Assembly: GCA_016987375.1 (NCBI GenBank)
Contig: PJRA01000198.1
Location: 963,247 to 1,027,246, forward strand
DNA from: Brachionus koreanus
Taxonomy: Eukaryota; Rotifera; Eurotatoria; Ploima; Brachionidae
Length of the DNA: 64,000 nt
Reading direction: 5' to 3'
The notes under the pieces were generated by a model. That model saw only the letters and a program-made list of their open reading frames with translations, was not told where the DNA came from and did not search any database. The translations under genes were made by a program, and so were the position numbers. Positions 22,750 through 34,750 of the stretch are shown here, in pieces. Every line of letters begins with the position of its first letter. Position 1 is the first letter of the stretch.

Positions 22750-25700
22750 ATGCAGAGATATTCGAACAAGAACTTCAGATGGTTCGATCAAGACAAAGAG
22801 GTCAATAATACGGATATTTTCAAAAGTCACAAAAAGCTTTTAGGTCCCGAATGGAACAAAAATCGACCAGTCGAGACACAAATGTACCAAAGCACGTTGG
22901 AAAACCAGTCCAAATGCCAACAATATATGATCGACCGTATTATTCAACGTCTGGATGAAATAGAAAATCAAATGCCCAATGCTTACACCTATGATAATTA
23001 CCTGTACAGTTCTCCAAGTCATCAAAATACTTTATGCACCCGAATTCCGCGTTTTACACATCAAAATAAGTCTTCTTTGACTGTTCCCAAGACCAGCCCT
23101 ATTCAAGAACAAGCTAAGTCCAAATCTAAACTGAACCATCCGGCTAGAATCACACATGAATCAATTGATCATCTACTGAGAACTATACAGCCAGTTAAGC
23201 ACTCTGAATCAACAAATAGTGAGACAACAAGCTTTCATTTGAAAAGTCCAGCTTCATCTTTTGTTAAAGATGAATTCAGTCTAAAGACTTTTGAGTCTAG
23301 TTCATCCGACTCAGAGTCAAGAAAATCAATCAAATTTTTAAGTGTTCCTAAGATACCACCTTTGCCACCATCTTTGATTAAAAGTCCAATTTATTCTGAG
23401 AATAATCAGTCTGAACGTTCAAAATCTTACTTGGAAACAATTGTCGAAGGTATACCGACTTCAGCACCGCCACCAGCACCACCACTTCCATCTTGTCCAA
23501 CAATTGATCTAAAAGCAACCTCTGGAGACGACACTGACTCTTCAAAATTGCCAAATAATTTTCTAAGTGAATTAGTTGAGAGGAAAAAAAAACTCAAGCA
23601 TAACGAACCTGTTTCGGTCGATGATGAAAAAAAAACTGATAAATTTATTCAGGAGCTAAAAGAACGAATTCATGTTTATCAAGAGGATTCAGAACGAGCC
23701 AAAAAAATAGAGCAAAAGATAAGCAAAAATGTAGATGATTATGAAAAAAAAATTGAACAAGAAACTAAAAATTCAACAATCGATCAAGAGACTCAGACAG
23801 ATGCATTGTCTAGACGAAACTCCGAGTCGAACCGCTCTAGGATCGAATCAACCCGGTCTTCTTCGAGCGAAAAACCGAAACAAAGTGGCTTTAAAATAGT
23901 CTCTGTGGACAATCAAGAACAAGTGAGCGTAAAAAAAGAGCACAAAATATCAGACTCGACTGTTTCATATAGAAATACGAGCTCAGAAAGTTCTTCAACT
24001 GATGAAGATAAGAAAATAAATAATGAGCTCATAGGCGAATCTAAACTGACAGATAGTACGTCTGTATTAGACGATTCACAGTATATTGATCATTTCGAAA
24101 CACCCATGTCTACTATTCATTCATCAAGGACACAAAGCCAACGAAGCACCATTTTGAAAACACCCTCGGAAAGCGAAACAATTAAATTGGAAGACCAAGA
24201 TTTCATACTAAACATATTTTCTCAAAGTTTTGAGCAAACAAATGACAGCAATTTGCCTCTAGTGTACAATTGTCAGCCATTTGAAAAAAATGCCAAACTA
24301 AAAAATGTTCTAATCAAGCTTTATTTTGATTTGGAAAAATATAATGCTCAAACAAATAACAAAGAATTGGATATTTTAGTCCGAAATGCAGATGATTGTC
24401 AAAATCATTTTGGAAATTCTAGTCTGGTAAGCTTTAGACAAACTAACAGTCATTCGGACAATTTGGTTGAATCAGCTAGCAATAACACAATTGCTTCCAG
24501 AGAGGCTTTTTTCGAAAGTCTTCGTCAACTAGTCGAAGAAAGCCAAGATGAAACAGACAATGAATATCAACGATCGTTTCAAAATCTAAATGATTTTTAT
24601 AATAGTTTATTAAAAAAATTTCATAGTAAATTTCAGTCTCGAAATGATAGCTTTGATGTAATTAGCTCTGCTGCTTCAGAAGGTGAAATTGACTTTTTAA
24701 ATAACCAGTTGAGCGATGGCTCAGCTTTTAACTCGGATTTAAATGATTATTTGCCAAAAAATGAAGCTAGATCTAGCCTTATTGCAGCTATTGATGAGGC
24801 TAGCGAGCAAAGCTCGAGTGACACTGTGTTCAGACCTAGCAAAAAAAATGATAGTCCCGTCTACCAAGTTGAGGATAGGTCTGCTTCGCCTGGCTTAAAA
24901 GATTTTCGTCATTCAAAAGAACAAATTAAAATGTCGACTGATTCTGACGATGTGTTTTCCAAGACCAATGAGCGCAAAACTCCAACCAAATATTTTAAAC
25001 GAAAACAAAATTCAATTGACATAAACAAAGTATATGTCGAGGAGGAAAGAAAATTTAGGACAAATTCTTCGCTGGATGCTAAAAATGAAATTTGGGACAG
25101 TGAAATGGGGCGAGCTAAATCAGTTCCGCCGGAAAAAATGAAAAAACAAGAAAAAGAAAGACCAAAAAGTGTTGTTTTTGTCGAGTCTAATCAAGACGAG
25201 CCGAAATCTGAAGTGTCCAATTTGGTTAAAATTTGGTCACAAGCCAAAAAAGCTAGCGAAGACAGATCAAAGAGCAAAATAAATCGAGAAGAAAGAGAAG
25301 CTGAATTGAAAAGGCTTGAGGAATTGAAAAAAAATGTTGAACGATCTAGTTTGTTTATAATATGGAAAGAAGCCTCTAATGCATCGAAGCAACGATCAAA
25401 AATGAGAGCTTATGAACAAGTGTCCAAGGAGCAGCATGCTTATAAACTGAACAAAATGCTTGTACAAGATTTGGACAAAAATTCAGACGAGTCCCTTGAT
25501 GAGAAATTGTCTGCTAAAAATGTGCCTCTACCTCCACTACCGGCTCAAAAAACTAGCTCTTCTTCGCAAAGTTCAAAATCAGAGCAAGCATTTGTTAAGA
25601 GTAATATTCCAATACCTCCACCACTACCTGAATGGAACAAGCTTTCAAACAAAAACAATGACTCAATTAGTGTTAAAAAATCAGACAAAATTTTGCCAAT

Positions 25701-28590
25701 TTTTCCTGCAAAAGAGAAGAGTTCTTTGAATAAAAATGAAATAAAATCAAAGAAAAGCTCAATACCGGTTCTTGCAGAGAAGCTTAATTTAAAAAAAAAA
25801 AGCGACTCATCCCAAACTAGCGAAGAGTATATTGATGTGAGATTGACTCCACCATTACCAGAGTCAAACTATCCAACTATTGACAAATTGATAAGAAAAT
25901 TTGAGTATAATAAACCAACAGTGTCGACATCAAATAGTGAAAAATCAAAAAATGAGACATTTAGAGCAGGTGGTATCATTTCCAATAAAGAAGTGAGCAT
26001 TAGAAATAAGAAAAATAGCAATTTAGACGAATCGAGAAAATCTTTTTCCCAATTAGCCAGCAATATATTGCAAAATGCAAAAAAAAACAATTCATTAAAA
26101 ATTGAAATAAATTCAACTGAGACTAAGTAAATTTTGTTTATTATTTTTTTTTTTTATTTTTTTTTTCAAGAGATGCTGTTTCATTGTTATCAGAAAAAAG
26201 CGAAAACGATCGACTGTCTAGTCCAAAAACGGACTCTTCCAAATATTCAAAAATAAATGTGCCAAAAAGTGAAAGCATTAGGTAAAATTAAATTATATTT
26301 TTTATGCTATTTTATTGTATTCTTGATGATTTACTTGAAAATGAATAGAACTAACAATTAGTTATATTTTTATTCAAGTCCTATGGACATAATAAAAAAT
26401 TATAAGTAAAAAAGAAAATTTAAGAATGTTATACAAAAAATTTAAATGCATTAAATTAAATTAGTGCAAAAAGAATAAGCGCAATTCAATTCAAATTTGA
26501 CTAATTTCTTTAATCTTGAGACATAATGTGTTCACCTAATACATTAAGTAGTTTCTGCAAATTAGAAAATAGAAATAAAAATGGATAACACTGACTCTAG
26601 CCAACCTATGTGTCTATACTTTAATCTCATGCGCTTAACAAGTCACTAGTATTTAACACTGTGCAAAATACTAGACGCAGAGCTCTCTCTACTTTTGTTA
26701 TTAGAAGATATGAAGAAGATAAAATTTAGCACTTATTTTTGTTTGTTAAAATTTTTCTTTTTTTTATTTTCTCTTTTATTTGTTTAGGCTAGAAGCGGCC
26801 ACTTATTAATAAAGTTATTATTTGATTTATTTCTTTATTATTATTTTGTGTTATAACGACGAACCACCAGATCCTAACAGATCCGGAATAAGACATATTT
26901 ATTTAAGGTTTATAAAATTTCAATATTTTTGAAAACCATAAACAGGAAATCCAACAAATGATTGAATATTCTAAAATTAGTTCACATTGAATTTTATCTT
27001 TTTTTGAATTTTTTTCCAAAATAAATCAAACTTGTACAAAATGTACAAATTCAACTTACATAAGAATTAATAATCACATATAAATGTTTAATATATAACA
27101 TAGATATATTAAGAATTCTAGAAAAATAAAACTTATTCCAGTAATCACTCATAAAATGAGATATGAGATAGGTTTTAAAATTAAATTTTTTTGATTCCTA
27201 TAAAATTTTTTATTTAAATTGTCGGAAAAAATATTCAATTTGTCTCATAAATAAATTTTAAATTTTTATTAAAATTCTGCCGGACCTTCTAATGTTAAAA
27301 TATTTATATGATACTTTATAAAAAAAATTATGATACTTTAAACAATTTTATAATAATTACAATTCTAATGTGAAAATTTTTTATTTTTTTTTACAAATAA
27401 TTTTTCTTTAAAATATGATTTTTTAAAAATTTTTTCAGCTTTTTTAATTTAATTTAATTTTAATTGATGGTTATAAAATTTTTATTGAAAAATGAATTAT
27501 AACTGTTTAAATGTATATTAAAATTAGTACGTATCTAATGAAAATGTTGCTTTGATTATCCTGTTTTTAAGGAACATGATCAAACAAACTATGTGAAATC
27601 AAAGCTTTGAATTGTTTAATTAGCAACCTTTTTCTTTTTATTTTATAAAAATAAATCTATTTTTATAAATTAATTAATAAAAGCTGGTTAATTAGAATTT
27701 TTTTGATAAATTTAAAAATAAACGGATTTCAAAATTTTTTAGATAAAAATCATTATTTTGTAATCCTTAATGATGTAATCTTTAATTTAAGTAGTGAAGC
27801 AGGTATAAACCTATCGGATGAAACAAGCGACACAAGCTCTGATATAGGAAAATATTTTATTTTGAAAAACGAGCATGAAAAACCAAATATTCCACCCAAG
27901 CTCTTGCCTGAACAAATAGAAAAAGCTCACAACATCATGCCAAATTCGTATGATTCAGAATCTTCCAGCAGCGATTATGCCATCCCTCGAAATGTTTCAC
28001 TTTTTAATTTGGAAAAAATAGAATATAGTAAAGAAATTCCGAGCTTTTTAACTAAAGAAAAAGAAAAGGTACGAAACACTTCTCTATTAGATAAAATTTT
28101 GCTCAATCCATCACATGTAGATCAACAAAATAATAAATATTCAAAAATAGAGAGTTTAAATGAGGAAAAATCAGAAAATTTTAATGAAAATAAAATACCC
28201 GATGATAAAGAAACTAAATTAGAAACTGATTCTCTTCAATCAGATTATAACTCAGAAGAAGAGGAAAATTATGTCAATTCAAATGAGCAACCATCAGCTG
28301 AAACATTGGAAATTATTAGACGGCTGAGGGATATTCCGAGTCAAAGTGCTAGTCCAGAAATGTACGGACTGCGAAAACTTGACAGTGAATTGACTAGAGA
28401 AACAAAACTTTCAGGCGGCAAGCAGCGAAAGCCAAATGAAGAAAGTTTTGATCGAAGTTTCAAGCGAACCAAATCTTCAAATTCAATGAATTCAAATGTT
28501 CGCAGTAATTTTTTTAACAAGCTTTTTGGACGTGATAAAACTTCTAACTCATCAAGTTTGAAAAAAAAAAAGAAAATTTTCAAAAAATAA
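22750..28590 (+). CDS. Orphan array gene A: large disordered protein, 1428 aa, three exons
   Basis: I do not recognise this gene. Exons by hand: 22750-26126, 26171-26281 and 27792-28590, joined as AA|A and AG|T, totalling 4287 bases in frame. The protein is rich in Ser, Lys, Glu and Asn and mostly disordered. Features in order: DRIIQRLDEIENQ near residue 60, shared with gene B; proline tracts IPPLPP (from 202), APPPAPPLP (from 239), VPLPPLP (from 925) and IPIPPPLP (from 953); a WH2-like NNFLSELVERKKKLK at 269-283; FIQELKERI at about 299-307; a compact domain near 484-549 containing LYFDLEKY, shared with C2 and D; and two IW...AS..RSK repeats at 828 and 871. The C-terminus is strongly basic. 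Proline tracts with WH2-like motifs hint at actin binding, but this is only a guess. Confidence 0.75.
26282..27791 (+). other. Large intron of gene A (1510 bp)
   Basis: The donor is AG|GTAAAA and the acceptor TTTAATTTAAG. At 26620-26890 it holds a patch with higher G+C that includes an AATAAAG polyadenylation-like signal and could be an old LTR or other insertion, but no ends are visible. An isolated CCGGACCTTCTAATG-TTAA sequence at 27280-27298 resembles the right end of a TTAA-bounded element without a visible partner. Confidence 0.4.
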
Positions 28591-29786
28591 CGGATAGTTG
28601 CTTTAGCTTGTTTATTTTCTATTTTTGTTTTTATATTTTATTATTATTTGTTAATCAATTAATTAAAAAATAATTTATTTTATTTTCAATTGGAATAAAA
28701 TTATGAATTGTAGAATTTATCATGTGTAAAATAAATTCTATAGTTTAAAAATTTGTTTTTTTTTGTCTTGCTCGTTTTAAATCAAAAACATACGAGATTT
28801 TTTCAAATTTAAAATTTTAAAATAAACATTTCATTAAGATAAAATTAAAAATTAAATTAAATTGTGTAAAATAATTAAATTTTTTCAAAAATTGAACAGG
28901 TAATTAAAATTTTTGAGACATTTTTCAAAACAAGCTTCAATTTTATTTCTTTTTGATGAAAACAAAAATTGTTACTATAAAGAAAATATTTCATTTTTAA
29001 AAAAAACATTTTTAATGACATGATATTTTTTCTAAACAACTTTGAACATACTTAGAATATTGCACTATGTTGTATTCACAGATATAGAAAAAACCTTTAT
29101 AAAAGAAAGTTATTAGCTTTTTTAAACATTGACTTCTGTTTTATTTTTTGTATTTTGTACCAAATTACACAAAACCAATGATCGATAAAAAAATCGGTGT
29201 TAATGATGAAAAAAATAGCTTTAAATTTAGTAGCATTTTATTAAAATCAAAAAACATTTTATTTTGTTTATTTTATATTTTATAACGATTAATATTTTCT
29301 AAATTTTTTTCTTAAAGCTAAATAAATGTAACTTGTGAAAAAATAACCAAAACATTGATAAATTAGTTTTTTTTTAAATGTTAAATTTTTAAATTTTTCA
29401 GATACACATGTCATTCTTTCATTATTGTAATTCATAGACGATAACTCATTTTCGAATTTTTTGAGCAACCAAGAAAACATCGGTCTTCTGTTTTAAATGA
29501 TTAGGATAGTCATTTAATTAGTATCAGTATCGTAATAAAAAATTATTTATTAAAAAATGAGACTTTTAGGCAAGTTTTTCAATCTTCAACTTTTTAAATA
29601 ATTATAATCAAATCTATTTTGTTACTCAATTTTTTCCCAATAAAATATATAAATGAAAGAACTTGAAAATTCTTTTCAGACTGCATTGAATTCAAATTGT
29701 TTCTATTTGAATTTTAGTTAGAAGTTTTATAAAAGATCAAAACAAAAGTCTAAAATTTTCTAGATATTGAGTTTTTAAAATTTAAA
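28591..29786. other. Intergenic between orphan genes A and B, left part
   Basis: The sequence is A+T-rich with no credible reading frame. The minus-strand frame at 29289-29480 is a chance frame. Confidence 0.45.
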
Positions 29787-29977
29787 GTTAATTAAGATTT
29801 TTGATCAAATTTCATTTTTCAAAAATGATCCAAGCATTTAGTCTTTTTTCATAAGTCTAAAAATAAACATTTGAAATGTTTAGAAAATTCAAAAATCATC
29901 GATGAAATCTAATTACGCATTTAAAATGTTTTGATAATTTTTGAAAAATTGAATTTGATCATAAATTTTACTCTGCC
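29787..29977. mobile_element. MITE-like foldback element, family B, copy 2
   Basis: The left arm carries TTTTTGATCAAATTTCATTT and AAAAATGATCCAAGCATTTA; the right arm carries ACGCATTTAAAATG, TTTTGATAATTTTTG and TGATCATAAATTTTA, ending CTCTGCC. The arrangement matches the copy at 19993-20219, with the left arm shortened by a deletion. Confidence 0.65.
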
Positions 29978-30530
29978 AGATTTAAACGCTTTATTATATT
30001 GAATAAGAATTATTGATTTGAGAAATAAATCTAATTGTACAATAATTATCATAAAGAGTTGTGAAATAAAAATTGTCACTTATATTGTAAATCGCTACAA
30101 ATACAAATTATAAAATAGCTTAAAAAAATATATATAAAATAAAATAGATGTATTTGCCAAACAATTTATAAATTAAACGATGCTTTTTATTTATGCTAAA
30201 TTTTTATTCAATAAGAAGTGAATTTTTTTTTTAATTTTTATTTGAATCTAAATTCCATTTAATTATAAATTTTTGCTAAACAATTCTAGTTTTATGAATG
30301 AAGTAAGATTAGCTCCACACTTGATTGACTATTATACAAACCTATACAACGCTTTTGAAATTTTATTTTTTTTAAATTTAACTTATCACATTTCAAGAAT
30401 TGATTATTATCTAAATATTTCATTTTGATGCCTCTCTTTTGTTGTTTTTTCCTTAATTTTTCTTGCTAAAATTTACTAAAAACAAAATCGAAAATTAAAT
30501 TTTTTTTAGAGAAATATCAAATTAGTGACA

Positions 30531-33500
30531 ATGCAGCCTTATTCACCAAAAAACTCTAATATTGAGAGCTGGAATCTGCTAGAAAAATACACAACTGCAA
30601 AATTGAGTCTTTTTGACCGAGTTATCGAACGCATAGATGCCATAGAAAATGAAACTGGAAATTACAATGAACGAAAGATAAATAAACATGAAGAAAATAA
30701 AAGGTCATTTAAAAAACACCAGATCCCAGTATGCAATAAAGATCAGACTTTTTCTGATATTTTTTTCACAAGGGCAGAATTTTGCCCTCACAATTCAAAA
30801 ATCAATACTGTTGATCAAGTTGTAGACTATGTATCAAGGAAAAGCCCCAAGAGAATGGCTTCAGTGGAAAAACCGATATGCAATAAAGATCAGACTTTTT
30901 CTGATATTTTTTTCACAAGGGCAGAATTTTGCCCTCACAATTCAAAAATCAATACTGTTGATCAAGTTGTAGACTTTGTATCAAGGAAAAGCCCCAAGAG
31001 AATGGCTTCAATGGAAAAACCGATATGCAATAAAGTAAAGGAAAAAGTGGTAGCGACCAAAAATTCATTAGATGAAAAAAAATCCATACCAAATGAGGTT
31101 ATTGCTAAAAAAGCTAATGAAAATGTGACTCTTAAGTTAAAAAAAGAGAATAAGTTGCCGAAGGAAAAAATGGATGCAAAAAAAATTATCAGTATTCCAA
31201 AAGTGCCGCCTTTGCCTCCCACATTTTCTAAATTGAAAAACAGTTCTGATAAAGACAAAGCAAAAATTTCAACTGAACCGAATGGTTTGCCAAAAAAAAA
31301 AGTTATTCAGGAGAAAATTCCAAGAGCCAACCCGACAAAAAGCTCGGAAAATTTTTTAACCGATATACTTAAATCAAAAAACAATTTAAAAGTTGTTAAA
31401 CCAAATGAAAATAAAAAGCCTGGTGAAAATGAGTCCCAGTTTTTAAAAGAATTAAAGTTATCCGTGAATAATAGAGAGAAAAATTTGAGCCAAATTGAGG
31501 ATAAGATTTTATACAGAAATTCATTAAAAAAAAAGCCTAACCAAAATTTAAAAACAACGTCTTGTTTAAGAACTTCTAGTACATCAAAATATTTTACTGC
31601 ATCAAGTTCAGCTAACGAATATAATTCAACTAGTCAATCAACTGGCTCAACAATAAATAATGAGGGTGAATTCAAAATTATTTCTTTAAAAAGCAACCAA
31701 AATTCAGAGAAAAATATTCAAAATAAAACAAGTATATTTTTTTAAAATTAAGAAAAAATTTAAAATAGCCACTTTCGGGTTTGATTGTTAAAAGAAAAGC
31801 CTGAAATATGTAATATAAATGTTAGAAGAATAAAATGCTTTGGCGCTGTATTTTTAATTTAGCACTTTCATTTTAGAAAGTTTAATTTAGTATATTCAAA
31901 TTAGGATAAATTTTAAGTAAAAAAAAAAATGAGTTGAGAAAAAAAAACTTAATTTTTTGATAAAGATCTTTTGCTTAACTTAGTCTCATTGTTTAACTTT
32001 GACCGTTTTAAACTTAATACAATGGTATTTTTTTTTTATAATTTCAAAAACAACATACACATACATATGAATTAAAAAAATGCAATGGGCTGTTAGAACC
32101 CAAATTTAAAGTTATCTTGAATCTGAACTTTAAAACTTAAAAGTTTTTTTTTTCACTTTCTATTAGAATATGTTACTTTCTAGCTATATTTAATTTCTAA
32201 ATCTAAGACACAATTACTGTTTTTTAGATTCCATTTTTATAAATAAAAGTTTAACCAAAACTTTGTTTTACTCTTATTTTGTCTATCAATTAAACCAAAG
32301 ATAAGTCTTCCCAACAGTACAGACTTATCGGAAAATTTATTTTCCTAATTCATTCAGGGTCATTACTTTTGATTTACACTCAAGTCGATCTTTTGCCTTC
32401 ACCGTTGCTTCTCCCCATGTCATTTCCATTTCGGCGAGCTCTTTCATGATTGTTGACCTCCATGTTACTGCTGGTCTTCCTACCTTACGTCGCCCTTGTG
32501 GTGTCCATTGAAGGGCCTTTTTTGGTATTTTTTTTTCTTTCATTCTAAGTATATGCCCAAGCCATCGCAATCTTTTGTTCTTAATGCATTGATTCAATGG
32601 CTCTAAACCCAGTGTATCCACAGAATCATCCGCAGGCTTCCAGTTATAGAAGGTGTTCAGATTTCTTTCTTTAGTCAAATTCACACATTACTCAACATTC
32701 AATCCCGTGCATTAGTGTTCCTTTTACTAGAGAGTTGTAAAGTTTGAGTTTTGTTTCCTTGCTATTGTTTGTTGATTTCCATGCTGGTCGAAGTCTAGCC
32801 AAGAAAATCTTTGCTTTAGCAAGTCTTTAATGTTTCTTTGTGCTCCCATTGCTGTACTAATGGTGCTTCCTAACTATGTAAATTCGTCTACAGACTCAAC
32901 TTGTGAATCATCAATGGTGATCGTGGTGTCCAATTTAGTGTTTATCCACATAGCTTTCGTTTTGCCAACATTTGTTTCGAGTCCAGTTGGTTTAGCATTT
33001 TTCGCCAAATTTTGTGTCTTCATATGCATATGCTCTTCTGTACTAGATATTAACACTATAACTGGGCTAAGAGGTTAATGATAAGTTTTAAATAGCATCC
33101 GACAATTAATATATTAAAATTTTTAAAATTTTTAATTGATTATTTCTTTAAAAATTTCTGAAAAATACAAGTTTTTGATAAATTAAATGGTTTGGAATAA
33201 AAAGTTTTGTTAATTTCTGAATATTTTTTTTATTTCTCTAGATATTTTAATTCATTAATTTTGCAATAAAACAACCGGACTTTCTAGTGTTAAAGAAAGT
33301 TTTGAAAAACTCTGATGGCTGATGGCTAGTAATAATAAATAATGAGACAAAGTCTTAATCATTATTTAATGGTTTAAGTTAAAAAAAGAATTAATTTTAA
33401 CTCTAAATAAGACTATTTTGGAAATAATTTTTTATTTTTCAACTAATTTCTTTAATTCTTCGATTAATAATTTAAATTTTTAAGACTTACAAAAGAAGAA

Positions 33501-33884
33501 ATTAAAATTACACAAAAATTCTTCGTCTAGTTTTAAGATTTCTTCTTCTTGGACATTAAGTGAAGAATCCGATGAATTAGAAAAAGCAGAGAGAAAATAT
33601 TTCCTATCAATTAAAAATTATTTGAATGCAAACAGTGACAAAATTGATTTATCAAAGACGGAAAAGTTCGCTAAAACAGAAAGTGGTGAGCCAAAACAAA
33701 CTTCTATTAAAATAAATTGACTTTTAAATTCGACTTTTCTCAAGAAAATATTTCAAAACAACTCAAACCGTTTTCCTTAAAAGCAAATGAATTTTTAAAT
33801 CGCTTAAAAAATAAAGAAATAAAATCTTCTAAGACATCTGTTCAGAGTTCTACAATTAATTATCAAAAAGAATCTATCAAGTAA
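30531..33884 (+). CDS. Orphan array gene B: disordered protein, 513 aa, three exons
   Basis: This unrecognised gene is a clear paralogue of gene A. Exons by hand: 30531-31731, 33485-33685 and 33745-33884, joined as A|AC and G|AA, totalling 1542 bases in frame. The ATG at 30531 is chosen because it gives MQPYSPKN, parallel to MQRYSNKN in A. Features shared with A in order: DRVIERIDAIEN near the N-terminus; IPKVPPLPP (from 222); WH2-like NFLTDILKSKNNLK (from 274); FLKELK (from 304); and GEFKIISL. B alone has a tandem duplication of 49 residues (30732-31025). Exon 3 has another FLNRLK motif. The LYFDLEKY domain of A, C2 and D is absent. The stop TAA overlaps a good donor (AA|GTAAGA), so there could be a further exon. 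The 1.75-kb intron 1 contains a LINE remnant. Confidence 0.72.
30732..31025 (+). repeat. Two exact-length 147-bp tandem repeats inside gene B
   Basis: Copy 1 is 30732-30878 and copy 2 is 30879-31025. I count only two base differences, both changing an amino acid (Tyr to Phe and Val to Met). The unit is 49 codons, begins CNKDQTFSDIFF and keeps the frame. A third unit begins (TGCAATAAA at 31026) but diverges at once. The near identity shows a recent duplication or gene conversion. Confidence 0.95.
32337..33080 (-). pseudogene. Non-LTR retrotransposon remnant (reverse transcriptase C-terminal part)
   Basis: On the minus strand, 33065-32874 encodes LISSTEEHMHMKTQNL and ETNVGKTKAMWINTK, the post-active-site part of a LINE polymerase, followed by VDEFT and a stop where tyrosine of the YLGS motif belongs. 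After further stops and frame changes, 32684-32337 encodes KRLRWLGHILRM and QGRRKVGRPAVTWR, the usual LINE C-terminal region. The remnant lies in intron 1 of gene B on the opposite strand. Its G+C is markedly higher than that of its surroundings. It is 5'-truncated and dead. Confidence 0.88.
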
Positions 33885-34750
33885 GACTAAGCCAAGTCAA
33901 TTTTTTTAAAGTTTTAAATAAATTTTTTTCCACTGAGTTTTTTTTTAATTTTTATCTAAAAAAAAATAACTATTAAACAGCAATTTAATTTTAGTCGCTT
34001 TTATTTATAAATGAAATAAAATATTTTATTTAATTTTTCTTTTCTTGTTAGGAATTTTTAAATTTTTAAATAATTTTTTTGATAACTAGCCAACTATTTT
34101 AAAGTGATTTTGAAAAAGATGGCCTTAATGACAAATTCAAGAATAGAAGAACTGGAAGGAATCGAACTTCTTCATCATCTAGTATAAAGCTCAAATCTTT
34201 CACCTTATGACTATCATTTTTTTCGCTCAATGGCTCATTTTAAGATACAAATTTTTTTGAAACAATTTTTTTTTAAACATAAAAATAATTTTAGAAAAAA
34301 AATTGAGTTAAAAAACGAATTATAAATAAAAGCCATAATCATATTTTAAAAACAATAATTAAAAAGCTAATTTTTAAACAAAACTTTAAATCTCTTATTT
34401 TTGTGAATATTTGAATAAAAAAAACAATGCAGTTTGGCTTCTTCGAATTTTTAAACTTGATCTCGATAAACTACTTGAAAATTATTTTAAAGCTATTAAA
34501 TAATAAAAAAACAAACATAAAATAACAAAAATTTTAATTTATAAAGGTCAATTTTTTTTAGTTTTAATTCGCAAGTGTTGTTTCATTTTTAACTGATGAA
34601 TTTTAATGAAATAATTAAACATTAAATAATTGTTCAACCGAGTCAAATTCTTAAATTGAAGAGTCTAAACACAAAAAACATGAATCAATAATTCATGTAT
34701 AAAAATGGATATCATTCAATTTTTTAATAAAATTTTTGAAAGATACAAAA
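33885..34750. other. Spacer between orphan genes B and C1, with a tRNA-like relic
   Basis: No coding region is recognised. On the minus strand near 34216-34154 there is a B-box-like GTTCGATTCC preceded by an A-box-like TAGTCATAAGG at tRNA spacing, but I could not build a paired acceptor stem or a good T stem. It may be a SINE head or tRNA relic. Confidence 0.35.

Noticed and set aside
26525..26900. A solo LTR in the large intron of gene A
   Set aside because: There is an AATAAA-like signal and higher G+C, but neither end could be defined and no target duplication is seen.
33050..33293. A TTAACACTATAAC sequence at 33050 as left end of a piggyBac-like element ending at 33293
   Set aside because: On the minus strand this stretch is part of the LINE reverse-transcriptase frame (VIVLISSTEEH), so its likeness to the CACTAGAA terminus is chance, and the inner bases do not match the right end.
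34154..34216. A functional tRNA gene on the minus strand
   Set aside because: The B-box-like GTTCGATTCC is good, but the acceptor stem does not pair and the T stem is poor. It is at most a relic.
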